64,000 nucleotides of DNA from CADEDV01 sp964437415 (GTDB lineage Bacteria; Bacteroidota; Bacteroidia; Chitinophagales; Chitinophagaceae): the NCBI GenBank assembly GCA_964437415.1, contig CAYTGN010000016.1, forward strand, positions 18,513-82,512, given 5' to 3'. Numbering within the stretch: position 1 is the first letter of the stretch; each line of letters begins with the position of its first letter. A program made the position numbers and the translations under genes. Positions 1 to 6,545 of the stretch are shown here, piece by piece. The notes beneath the pieces are model-generated. The model searched no databases, was not told the DNA's origin, and saw only the letters and a list, made by a program, of their open reading frames with translations.

Positions 1-70
1 TAATAGACAGAGTTTAGGAAATGAGTTGAATTCAATGATGAAGTTATCCGGCGATGTAACTTCTTAAGGT

Positions 71-733
71 TTACAGCCTGATAAGATCGTTTTTGAGTGC
101 ATACGTTATGATACCAATAGAATTACGCGAATTAGTTTTTTCCTGCAGTCTTTCACGATGACTTTCAACAGTCCTTTTGCTTAATCCTAGTTTTGTTGCA
201 ATTTCTTTATTTGAGTATTGTTCTGCTATTAGTTTCAAAATCTCTATCTCACGGTCTGAAAACTGAAATCCAGGATGGCTTTTGTGAGGATTAAACTTTT
301 TTTCAGCTACCATCCGGCTTAATTTGTCCGAAATAGGAGAACTGTAATAAGTATTGCCTGTATATACTGTCCTGGTAGCCTGCATAATTTCATCTGCTCC
401 TGTGTTTTTCAATAAGTATCCCCTAGCACCAGCCTCAATCATATCGATTATATACTGTTCTTCGCTAAACATAGATAATGCTATTACTTGCACCGGGGAA
501 AATTTCTTCTTAATAGCTTTACATACAGTAATGCCGTCCATTACCGGCATCTTTATATCTACAATCGCTATATCCGGTTGTCTGCTTGAAATTAAATCAA
601 GTAACTCTTTTCCGTTTTCCGCCTCGCCGGTAAACTCCAATGAAGATTGACCTACTATTGCTTGCTTAAACCCTTCCCGGAACAGTTTATGATCCTCAGC
701 AATAGCAACTTTGATAGTTTCGTATGTTTTCAT
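71..733 (-). CDS. NarL/FixJ-family response regulator
   Basis: A 220-residue two-domain regulator. The receiver domain covers about residues 7-125, with the acidic pair E13/D14, the phospho-acceptor D59 in IVDIKMP, and K109 in YLLKN. A LuxR-type helix-turn-helix covers about residues 157-215 (FSDREIEILKLIAEQYSNKE and the recognition helix SKRTVESHRERL). It should bind DNA when phosphorylated by a sensor kinase. No partner kinase is visible; the next gene leftwards is outside the window. I chose the ATG at 733; a TTG codon lies 15 bases upstream. Family assignment is firm, target genes unknown. Confidence 0.93.
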   Translation of the reverse strand: MKTYETIKVAIAEDHKLFREGFKQAIVGQSSLEFTGEAENGKELLDLISSRQPDIAIVDIKMPVMDGITVCKAIKKKFSPVQVIALSMFSEEQYIIDMIEAGARGYLLKNTGADEIMQATRTVYTGNTYYSSPISDKLSRMVAEKKFNPHKSHPGFQFSDREIEILKLIAEQYSNKEIATKLGLSKRTVESHRERLQEKTNSRNSIGIITYALKNDLIRL

Positions 734-1133
734 TTGCAGTTGGTTCAAAGTAATATAATGTTATTAATCCCGATTAATGTAACTGGCTCAAAGGAGCTTC
801 TGTCGAAAGACAAATAATCGTTACTCTTCATTGCAGATATTCGTTCATCCGATGGAATATAATTTCTCCCCGTCAACTTTTAAGGCTTAAAACATCAAAA
901 GGCCCCATAAAAACAAATCGAAAATTAAGCGATTTATTATCCCTTTACTACATCAACAAATTATAACAAGTTGTATCAATAAAAAACAAATACTTCGTCA
1001 ACAGCATCTGCAGAGGTGCGAATAGAGGGCGTTTATTTCGCCAGCAACAAAAAAGTGTTCGGGAAAAAGCTGAATAGCTACCTCCAAAGATTAGAAACAG
1101 GTTTGCGTATACTCCATTGTAGTATTGTAAGCC
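734..1133. other. Intergenic stretch, no gene seen
   Basis: AT-rich spacer between the two regulator genes. A + strand frame stays open from about 985 to 1156 but has no ATG and no recognisable protein similarity, so I do not call it a gene. No hairpin terminator or repeat stands out. Confidence 0.5.
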
Positions 1134-1448
1134 TCAGAGTACAAGCAACCTCGCCTTAAGAACTGGTTTGTATTGCCGTCCGATTGGCAAACTTACATTA
1201 CTAAGTTGCACTAAAGCATCATCAAAGGAAATAACATGCTCGAATGAAACAATGTATGAACGATGGATTCTGCAAAACAATTTGGCAGGCAGTAACGATT
1301 CAATATTCTTTAGTGACGACAACACTGGGAAGCGTCCCTGACTTGTATAAATGTTTACATACTTATCATGAGCCTGTAAATACTGAATCTCCGAAAAATA
1401 CAGCTTATGACTCCTCCTTCCAATTTTTAGGAAAATAAAATTATCCAT
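1134..1448 (-). CDS. Stand-alone LytTR DNA-binding domain protein
   Basis: A 104-residue protein consisting almost entirely of a LytTR domain: an opening FLKIGRRSHKL strand, the IQYLQAHDKYVNIYTSQGR core, FCRIHRSYIVS, and a closing LPIGRQYKPVLKARL. LytTR domains bind direct-repeat DNA sites through beta strands and normally sit at the C-terminus of a response regulator. Here no receiver domain precedes it, although the in-frame codons immediately before the ATG read LLKPVT, resembling the K-P end of a receiver domain; a stop codon lies about 20 codons upstream. It is therefore either a genuine single-domain regulator or the remnant of a longer one. Confidence 0.85.
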   Translation of the reverse strand: MDNFIFLKIGRRSHKLYFSEIQYLQAHDKYVNIYTSQGRFPVLSSLKNIESLLPAKLFCRIHRSYIVSFEHVISFDDALVQLSNVSLPIGRQYKPVLKARLLVL

Positions 1449-1995
1449 AGTAACAGGTTTGAGCAAAGAATGACACCACCGCCATGAGGCAATGCTTTGC
1501 TACTGATCAAGCCTGTAATGTTTTGATAGAATACAAGATCAATTGGTTTCGGCCAAGAGAGATATCATCCTGTTTTCCCGTCATAATTATCTTTGTCACT
1601 ACGGCCGAGTCTGCTATATATGTAACAGACTCTCCTCTAATTTAGCAGATACTGCAATATACTTGCAACAATACGAGAATTTAAAGATTATTTTATTTTC
1701 CAGCATTTACAATAGGTGTATATACTGATTTTTGTTATCACTACCCCCGTCAACTATATTTACTATTTTGCTTCTTAAGAGCAGCTTGTTTACGCAAATT
1801 TATTATCATTAGCCTTCAGAGTTCCGGTAGTACTCAGCCTTTTCTTATAGGAAAATCATACCCGATTACTTAAATTCTGGAAAATACAAATCCAAGAACA
1901 TCCTAATATGACTGCCCTTTTCCGGGACTATACCATTCTTACTCAGAAAATGCCAGTGTGAAAATATACGGATTTTGCAGGTGCCGGAAAGAACA
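1449..1995. other. Intergenic stretch, no gene seen
   Basis: About 550 bases of AT-rich DNA. A 61-codon + strand frame at 1543-1728 has low-complexity composition and no domain features, so I do not accept it. This stretch separates the orphan regulators from the mobilization operon and could hold decayed sequence. Confidence 0.45.
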
Positions 1996-2748
1996 TTAAA
2001 GCCCTGATCTCTGACCTTTTGATTTAGTCTGTGAACGTTTCACGTCGTCCTGTTTTATTTCCTTCTTTTTATCGAGAACTTCACCGGCTTTTTTCTTAAA
2101 TTCCTGGTAGCTTTTTCTGACTTCTTCAATGCTATGCATATCCGCTGCTTTTTTCTCTTTCTGTATTTCCTCCTGGTTGAAGTGCCGGGATAAATTAGTA
2201 GCCACCCAGCCCGGAAGGGCAACATGCAACTGCTGCACTTCTCCTTTGGTGATCTCAGCAACCAGTTGCAGTGATTTTGAGTTGTCGAACAATTGCAACC
2301 GATCAGGGATATGGAAATAATAATTCAGCAGGCTCAGGCTGTTTACATATCGCTCTTCGACGATATCAGGCCTTACATAATGTTCACCGGCTAATACACG
2401 CTGGTCAATTCTCGCATTCAACAGAGCCAGGTTATCTGTAGAAAGATAGATCAGGTTAACCTGGTATCCAGATTTTTGTGTTTCGATTAAAAACTTCCAG
2501 GTATCCTTATCAGCAAGGTTGGTTTCAATAGCAAAGGTTTCCCGCTTTTCAAGATATTCATTCATCAGGCGGGTGGCTTCCCGGTTACTATACTCCTGGG
2601 CATTGGTGTGCAGCGTACCTGCATTGCGGACTGCGGCAGCAATTTCATCGGAATTGATGATGGGAATACCCGAAGGGACAAGATCAAAAGAAGAAGTGGT
2701 CTTACCTATGCCGTTGGGCCCCGCTATGACGTACAGTTCTGGAGACAT
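1996..2748 (-). CDS. Zeta-toxin-like P-loop kinase
   Basis: A 250-residue ATPase/kinase-fold protein. The Walker A motif GPNGIGKT is at residues 10-17, followed by NSDEI at 32-36 and AIETNLADK near residue 75, the spacing seen in zeta toxins and related small kinases that phosphorylate UDP-sugars. The last 50 residues are lysine-rich and probably helical. I chose the ATG at 2748, which puts the P-loop near the N-terminus as usual; an ATG at 2781 would add 11 residues. It overlaps the end of the small gene 2702-2977 by 47 bases, so the two are probably translated together. A toxin role is inferred; a nucleotide-kinase housekeeping role for the element is also possible. Confidence 0.75.
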   Translation of the reverse strand: MSPELYVIAGPNGIGKTTSSFDLVPSGIPIINSDEIAAAVRNAGTLHTNAQEYSNREATRLMNEYLEKRETFAIETNLADKDTWKFLIETQKSGYQVNLIYLSTDNLALLNARIDQRVLAGEHYVRPDIVEERYVNSLSLLNYYFHIPDRLQLFDNSKSLQLVAEITKGEVQQLHVALPGWVATNLSRHFNQEEIQKEKKAADMHSIEEVRKSYQEFKKKAGEVLDKKKEIKQDDVKRSQTKSKGQRSGL

Positions 2749-2977
2749 TATTAAGCTTTTTGAGAACTTCTTTACGGCCATTCGGGTATTCGGCTACTAC
2801 ATTACCGTTTTCTGTAAAATACACAGGCAATCCCTTATAAAATGCCTTCTCTTTTGCCCTTCTCAGAATAGAAGCAGCCACCTGTTCAAGCTCCAAGCCA
2901 TTCATAGAGAAACTTGATTTGCTGGCGCCTCCGAAGCGTAGTAATATAGGGCTAGCTGTAGCAGACATAAAAGGCAT
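2702..2977 (-). CDS. Small protein upstream of the zeta-like kinase (antitoxin candidate)
   Basis: A 91-residue protein (88 if it starts at the second ATG, 2968). The middle contains LELEQVAASILRRAKEKAF, a probable amphipathic helix, then a beta-hairpin-like stretch YFTENGNVVAEYPNGRKEVL. The C-terminus is basic. Its end overlaps the kinase start in another frame, as is common for antitoxin-toxin pairs. I recognise no named domain. Antitoxin function is inference from gene order and overlap only; it does not obviously resemble the classical epsilon antitoxin. Confidence 0.6.
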   Translation of the reverse strand: MPFMSATASPILLRFGGASKSSFSMNGLELEQVAASILRRAKEKAFYKGLPVYFTENGNVVAEYPNGRKEVLKKLNNVSRTVRHSGAQRHR

Positions 2978-3021
2978 TTTGTGAACCGTAAAGATACTGA
3001 AAAAATGGAACCCGTTTAAAT

Positions 3022-3414
3022 TCAGCCCAGCTTACCCAGAAGATCCCTGATTAAGCCGGCAAGTAAGTAAGCACAGCCAAAGATGGATAACCATTTTACC
3101 ATATTGCCGTAAACCTGGTAGTATTCCCGGATATTGAAAGAAGGAAAAAGCTGAAAAACCCTTTTATAAATAACCGGAGTTTTCTGGCCGGCAATATCAT
3201 TCTTAAGGTGTTTCATATCTTCCTGCAAGGCCTGTAACAGGCTGGTAAGTTCTGTATTCTGAGATTGCTGTCTTGCAGTAACCTTTTTATCCAGCACTTC
3301 TAATTTTTCTGTCAGCGATTTAATGTAGGTGGCGAGTTCGCCATTGACCAGGTTTGAACCCTTTTGCTCCTGGAGCAATTCATTCAGCACTATTTCCAAC
3401 ATTTCAGGTTTCAT
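3022..3414 (-). CDS. Coiled-coil protein with C-terminal membrane segment, in the mobilization operon
   Basis: A 130-residue protein of unknown family. Residues 1-80 are rich in heptad-spaced leucines and charges (LTEKLEVLDKKV, LTSLLQALQEDMKHLKNDI), suggesting a coiled coil. Residues 108-125 (WLSIFGCAYLLAGLIRDLL) form one hydrophobic helix close to the C-terminus. It lies 23 bases downstream of the relaxase gene on the same strand. A tail-anchored coiled coil here could hold the relaxosome at the inner membrane, as MobB proteins are thought to do in other mobilizable plasmids; this is inference from context. Confidence 0.7.
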   Translation of the reverse strand: MKPEMLEIVLNELLQEQKGSNLVNGELATYIKSLTEKLEVLDKKVTARQQSQNTELTSLLQALQEDMKHLKNDIAGQKTPVIYKRVFQLFPSFNIREYYQVYGNMVKWLSIFGCAYLLAGLIRDLLGKLG

Positions 3415-3437
3415 ATCTTTTCTGTTTTAAGGAGTCG

Positions 3438-4397
3438 TTACAAATGCAGTCCTCTCTTTTTTTTGCGTTTCTTTTTCAGCAGGGCAGGATGGATATTTTC
3501 CTGCCGGGTCTCCGGCTTCAGCAATAGTTCGTTTGTTTTTAAAGTCAGCTCTTTTGCTTTTTGGTACTGCTTTTCTTTAAAAGAACTTTGCTGAGGAGGC
3601 TGGATATTTATCGTTGGCAATGCAGCTGTCTTATCTTTTTGCAGCAATACCTTTTTTTGCTCTGCGGGAAGGGACAAAATCTTTTCAATCCTGGAAATGG
3701 AATAACCAACTTCGCTGCCTTTTACTCTTACCTTTTTGGAATCAATAAAAGCGATTCCCCTTGCCTTGAGCACTTGGTATTTTTTCTGCCTCATCAGTTG
3801 TTCGAACTGCTGGTAGTTATGTGCTTTGGAAAGGCATTCCCGGATGTCATTTTTTAACTGCTCTTTGCGCTGGTCCAGCCGTGGCAGTTTACGCAGCTCT
3901 TTAGTTTGGTATCGCCTGGGATTAAGCACCTGTTGCAATCCGTGTCTTAATTCCATCTTACGGCAGTAATCAGCGATCCTTTTGTAATTGTGGTTATCCT
4001 TTACGGTTTTGCCATCAAAACCCACCCGGTTTACCACGATATGAACATGGCGGTGACCGGTGTCGTTGTGCTCTATGGCGATGTACTGGTTTTTATCAAA
4101 TCCCATTTCCCGGGCACAATCTTCCGCCATGCTTTGTAAACTGGCCTTATTCAATTGCTCCCCCTTGGGAAAGCTTAGGGTAATATGCAGGACGGGTTTG
4201 GAAAGCTTGGGGTTCAGGTTTCTTACTTCATTGAACTGTTTGATGAGTTCTTTTTTGTCGCCATAGCAGAGGTTATAACAAAGCACTTCGGCCCGGTCTT
4301 TCACCGGCTGTTCACCAGGTTGCAGTTTCAATTTGTCTTCCAGGCAATAACTGATACAGCCGCGGAAGGATTTTCCTGTGGTAATTTTGCCGATCAT
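3438..4397 (-). CDS. Relaxase / mobilization nuclease (PF03432 type)
   Basis: A 319-residue relaxase that would nick oriT and lead single-stranded DNA transfer. The three-histidine metal site is clear in HNDTGHRHVHIVVNR (H110, H115, H117, H119), and the candidate nicking tyrosine is Y17 in GCISYCLEDK. The C-terminal third is basic and lysine-rich and ends in KKKRKKKRG. Its ATG overlaps the stop codon of the MobC-like gene by four bases, so the two are coupled. Length and layout match the short relaxases of Bacteroidota mobilizable elements. Expected partners are MobC and a helper conjugation system not present here. Confidence 0.92.
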   Translation of the reverse strand: MIGKITTGKSFRGCISYCLEDKLKLQPGEQPVKDRAEVLCYNLCYGDKKELIKQFNEVRNLNPKLSKPVLHITLSFPKGEQLNKASLQSMAEDCAREMGFDKNQYIAIEHNDTGHRHVHIVVNRVGFDGKTVKDNHNYKRIADYCRKMELRHGLQQVLNPRRYQTKELRKLPRLDQRKEQLKNDIRECLSKAHNYQQFEQLMRQKKYQVLKARGIAFIDSKKVRVKGSEVGYSISRIEKILSLPAEQKKVLLQKDKTAALPTINIQPPQQSSFKEKQYQKAKELTLKTNELLLKPETRQENIHPALLKKKRKKKRGLHL

Positions 4398-4753
4398 TGA
4401 AGATAGCTTTTGATAGCCGCCGCCAATTTTTTTATGTCTGCCGAAAGCACCATCAAGTCAGCTCTTTCCAGGGCATTTAATTCGTCCTGCTGGTTTCTTT
4501 TTTTGGCCACCTGGTTCATGTTCGCTGCAAGGTGATTCAGGGTGGCTGTGAACAGTAAAACTTCTTTTGGCAACACTTTTATTCTCCTGCCAACCTGTCC
4601 TTCCAGTGCAAGGGTTCTTAAATATTCTGAAATAGAAACATTCGACATCTTCGCTTTGGCTTCAATGATTTTTCGTTCCTTCAGGGTGCACATGACGGCA
4701 AGTTGCTGGTCCCTTCTTATTTCCTTCCTGGGTCGGCCTCCTTTGTTTTTCAT
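4394..4753 (-). CDS. mobC: MobC-like relaxosome accessory protein
   Basis: A 119-residue basic protein starting MKNKGGRPRKEIRRDQ, followed by a ribbon-helix-helix-like stretch (VMCTLKERKIIEAKAKMSNV, then SISEYLRTLAL) and a helical C-terminus with LNHLAANMNQVAKK, typical of MobC proteins that bind oriT and help the relaxase open DNA. I chose ATG 4753; a GTG at 4762 would add three residues. It lies directly upstream of the relaxase with a four-base overlap and immediately downstream of the candidate oriT. Confidence 0.85.
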   Translation of the reverse strand: MKNKGGRPRKEIRRDQQLAVMCTLKERKIIEAKAKMSNVSISEYLRTLALEGQVGRRIKVLPKEVLLFTATLNHLAANMNQVAKKRNQQDELNALERADLMVLSADIKKLAAAIKSYLQ

Positions 4754-4792
4754 CTTGCTCACTTTTTCACTGTCCTCATCACTACTTTTTGA

Positions 4793-4856
4793 ATCCCGTC
4801 CGGCAGGCGGGATGAAAAAAGCCAGCGGTTTCGACGAAGGAGAAACATAGCTGGCT
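4793..4856. repeat. Paired inverted repeats, candidate oriT
   Basis: Two perfect inverted repeats lie side by side in the only gap of the mobilization operon: ATCCCG/CGGGAT (arms 4793-4798 and 4808-4813, 9-base loop) and AGCCAGC/GCTGGCT (arms 4820-4826 and 4850-4856). They are directly upstream of mobC. Relaxase recognition sites are usually inverted repeats beside mob genes. A second reading is a transcription terminator or attenuator after the primase-like gene; the nick site itself cannot be seen. Confidence 0.5.
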
Positions 4857-4865
4857 CCTGAAAAT

Positions 4866-5813
4866 TTAAAGACGCATTCCTTTGTTGCGGCTTTGCTTTA
4901 AATGGTTGTTTGCAGATTTAACCAGGTAATCGTTCAGATCCTTATGATTGTCATAAAGCCTGCTTTGATCCTTGTATTTAACCGACCAGTTCAACGCCTT
5001 TTGAGTATATTGCTGCCCCATTTTATCCCTGTCCAGGCAAAGATGAACAGTGGCATATTTTTCCATCAGTTCCCGGCTCTTTTCAAAAAATGAAAGGGAG
5101 TTCAGGATCAATGAATCCACCTGTTGTTTTGGCAGCGCAGGACTGTTCTTATTCCGAATATCTTTTAAGGTTTCATAAGAAAGAAAATTGAAAAATCCTT
5201 CAAAAACAGCCAGCTCATTTGCGTTGTCTGACCGGATCAGTTTGGGCTCTTTGGGCCTGCTGCTTCCTTTGAAATAATGGTTGCGCAATTCATATCCGCC
5301 ACCCGGATTTTGAAAGCCGATAGCCAGGTGTTTTTTACCGTCAATTTCAAAGCTGATCTCACGGCAAAATTTACTGGCAATTTCCAATGGAATTTTTCTT
5401 TGTGCCAGGTAGTTTTTTAACACTGGATTACTGATTACCGTATCACCTGTAATCATGACCTTTCCGTGACGGTTAGCATACTCTTTTCTTTCACCCGCTG
5501 CTAGATTTTTCTGCGGGTGAAAAGAAACACTGATCCCTTTATCATCCTGAAGTCTGAGCAGTAATTCCTTCACGGTACATTGAAAATAAAGTTTTCCAAA
5601 ATCCACCAGTGTACCACCTTTCCCGATACCGTGGTCGTACCATACATTCTTTACCCTGTCTATTTTAAAGGAGGCTGTCTTTTCTTCCCGCAACGGAGAC
5701 CGGTACCAATAGTCATTCCCCCGTACTTTTTGCGGCCGATGGCCCAGCTTTTCCAGGTACTCAACCATGTCCAGTTGGTTGGCCTGTTTACATACCATTC
5801 TTTCCTGCATCAT
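4866..5813 (-). CDS. Toprim-domain primase-like protein with degenerate CHC2 finger
   Basis: A 315-residue protein. Residues 35-75 align with the CHC2 zinc finger of DnaG-type primases (YRSPLREEKTASFKI then VWYDHGIGKGGTLVDF) but all zinc-ligand cysteines are missing. The Toprim core is intact: E205 in VFEGF and D261/D263 in LCLDRDKMG. Genes like this are common in Bacteroidota mobilizable elements and are thought to prime complementary-strand synthesis after transfer, or act in element replication; primase activity here is inference. The gene overlaps the upstream HTH gene by four bases. Confidence 0.85.
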   Translation of the reverse strand: MMQERMVCKQANQLDMVEYLEKLGHRPQKVRGNDYWYRSPLREEKTASFKIDRVKNVWYDHGIGKGGTLVDFGKLYFQCTVKELLLRLQDDKGISVSFHPQKNLAAGERKEYANRHGKVMITGDTVISNPVLKNYLAQRKIPLEIASKFCREISFEIDGKKHLAIGFQNPGGGYELRNHYFKGSSRPKEPKLIRSDNANELAVFEGFFNFLSYETLKDIRNKNSPALPKQQVDSLILNSLSFFEKSRELMEKYATVHLCLDRDKMGQQYTQKALNWSVKYKDQSRLYDNHKDLNDYLVKSANNHLKQSRNKGMRL

Positions 5814-6145
5814 AAATTATTTTGTCCGGGATTTAATAACTGCTGGATGTCCTGCCACAGAAAATAAACCCTGGACCGGATCTTAAAGGGTTTGAGTTTT
5901 CCATGCTTTATCCAATCGTAGATGGTGGGTTTGCTGACATGAAATATCGCACACACTTCAGCGATCTTATACAGGGGTTTGTAAGTCAGCCCGGGTGTTT
6001 CTAATGTGGCGGACACGGTTCGCTGCTTTTCGGCATTGCTTACTTCCTCCCGGATGATTTGCCGTACTTGTTGCCAATACTGTTCCGGCTCATAGGGAAA
6101 TAGCATGGGGGTAACGGTGTTGCCATTGTTCAGTGGTTCTTTCAT
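5810..6145 (-). CDS. Helix-turn-helix (excisionase/MerR-like) DNA-binding protein
   Basis: A 111-residue protein with one HTH_17-type domain in its C-terminal half: LYKIAEVCAIFHVSKPTIYD, WIKHGKLKPFKIRSRVYF. Such proteins in Bacteroidota elements act as excisionase-like recombination directionality factors or as regulators of the mobilization operon. It is the first gene of the leftward operon and overlaps the primase-like gene. I chose ATG 6145 rather than the GTG one codon upstream. A perfect palindrome lies 52 bases upstream and may be its operator. Confidence 0.85.
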   Translation of the reverse strand: MKEPLNNGNTVTPMLFPYEPEQYWQQVRQIIREEVSNAEKQRTVSATLETPGLTYKPLYKIAEVCAIFHVSKPTIYDWIKHGKLKPFKIRSRVYFLWQDIQQLLNPGQNNL

Positions 6146-6196
6146 CACTTTCCGTTTTAGACAGGCAATATGGTATTTGTGAAAGAGGAAAAAAAG

Positions 6197-6210
6197 TTAA
6201 GTATACTTAA
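6197..6210. promoter_or_regulatory. 14-bp perfect palindrome upstream of the mobilization operon
   Basis: TTAAGTATACTTAA reads the same on both strands. It lies 52 bases before the start of the HTH gene, in promoter distance of the leftward operon, and could bind a dimeric regulator such as that HTH protein. Binding is inference. Confidence 0.45.
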
Positions 6211-6445
6211 ATATCCAGGTCTTTTCGGAAGCCGGCTTTTAATGGTCTGCGGGGAGCTGCCAGTTGTTGCCCGGGAAGCATGTGCCTGCGCAAAGCGGGG
6301 CGCTGCGACCGGGCAAGTACTGGCCGCCGTGCCATCGGAGACAGGAAACCGATAGCCGTAAGCTGACCTGCGGAAGGGCAAGGCGCAGCGGAGCAGTTGC
6401 CGAAGCCCTGAGCAAGGTGAGCTGAAGGCGGTAATGAGAGTTGGA
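6211..6445. other. GC-rich structured non-coding segment
   Basis: This part of the 399-base gap between the divergent HTH and fic genes is clearly richer in G and C than its flanks. Frames that stay open here have arginine/alanine/proline-rich translations without domain features, so I do not call genes. It contains perfect inverted repeats: TTGCCCGG/CCGGGCAA (6267-6274 and 6309-6316) and ATCGG/CCGAT (6334-6338 and 6349-6353), plus a repeated GCAGTTGCC-like word. It could encode a structured RNA, or be part of the element's transfer or replication origin. Confidence 0.4.
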
Positions 6446-6459
6446 TACTATTGATAGTA
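6446..6459. promoter_or_regulatory. Short palindrome TACTAT-TG-ATAGTA
   Basis: Perfect six-base arms around two bases, just before the fic operator array. A possible binding site for a dimeric regulator; nothing else supports a function. Confidence 0.3.
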
Positions 6460-6471
6460 GAGGCATTTCTT

Positions 6472-6545
6472 TGAGCCGAATAATCCAAACAATCGGCTCA
6501 CAATATTTGTATATTTGAGCCGAAAAAGTTAATCTAATCGGCTCA
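6472..6545 (+). promoter_or_regulatory. fic promoter with four TGAGCCGA half-sites
   Basis: TGAGCCGA occurs at 6472-6479 and 6516-6523, and its reverse complement TCGGCTCA at 6493-6500 and 6538-6545, giving two inverted pairs with 13- and 14-base spacers and 44-45 bases between pairs. A perfect Bacteroidota -7 box TAnnTTTG is at 6510-6517 (TATATTTG) and shares two bases with the third half-site. The fourth half-site runs into the A of the fic start codon. A protein bound here would block both the promoter and the start. The winged-helix end of the Fic protein is an obvious candidate binder, by inference. Confidence 0.75.

Noticed and set aside
985..1156. Open + strand frame reading SAEVRIEGVYF
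   Set aside because: No ATG start, and no recognised similarity; could be a fragment but unsupported.
1543..1728. 61-codon + strand frame
   Set aside because: Low-quality composition and no neighbour or family support.
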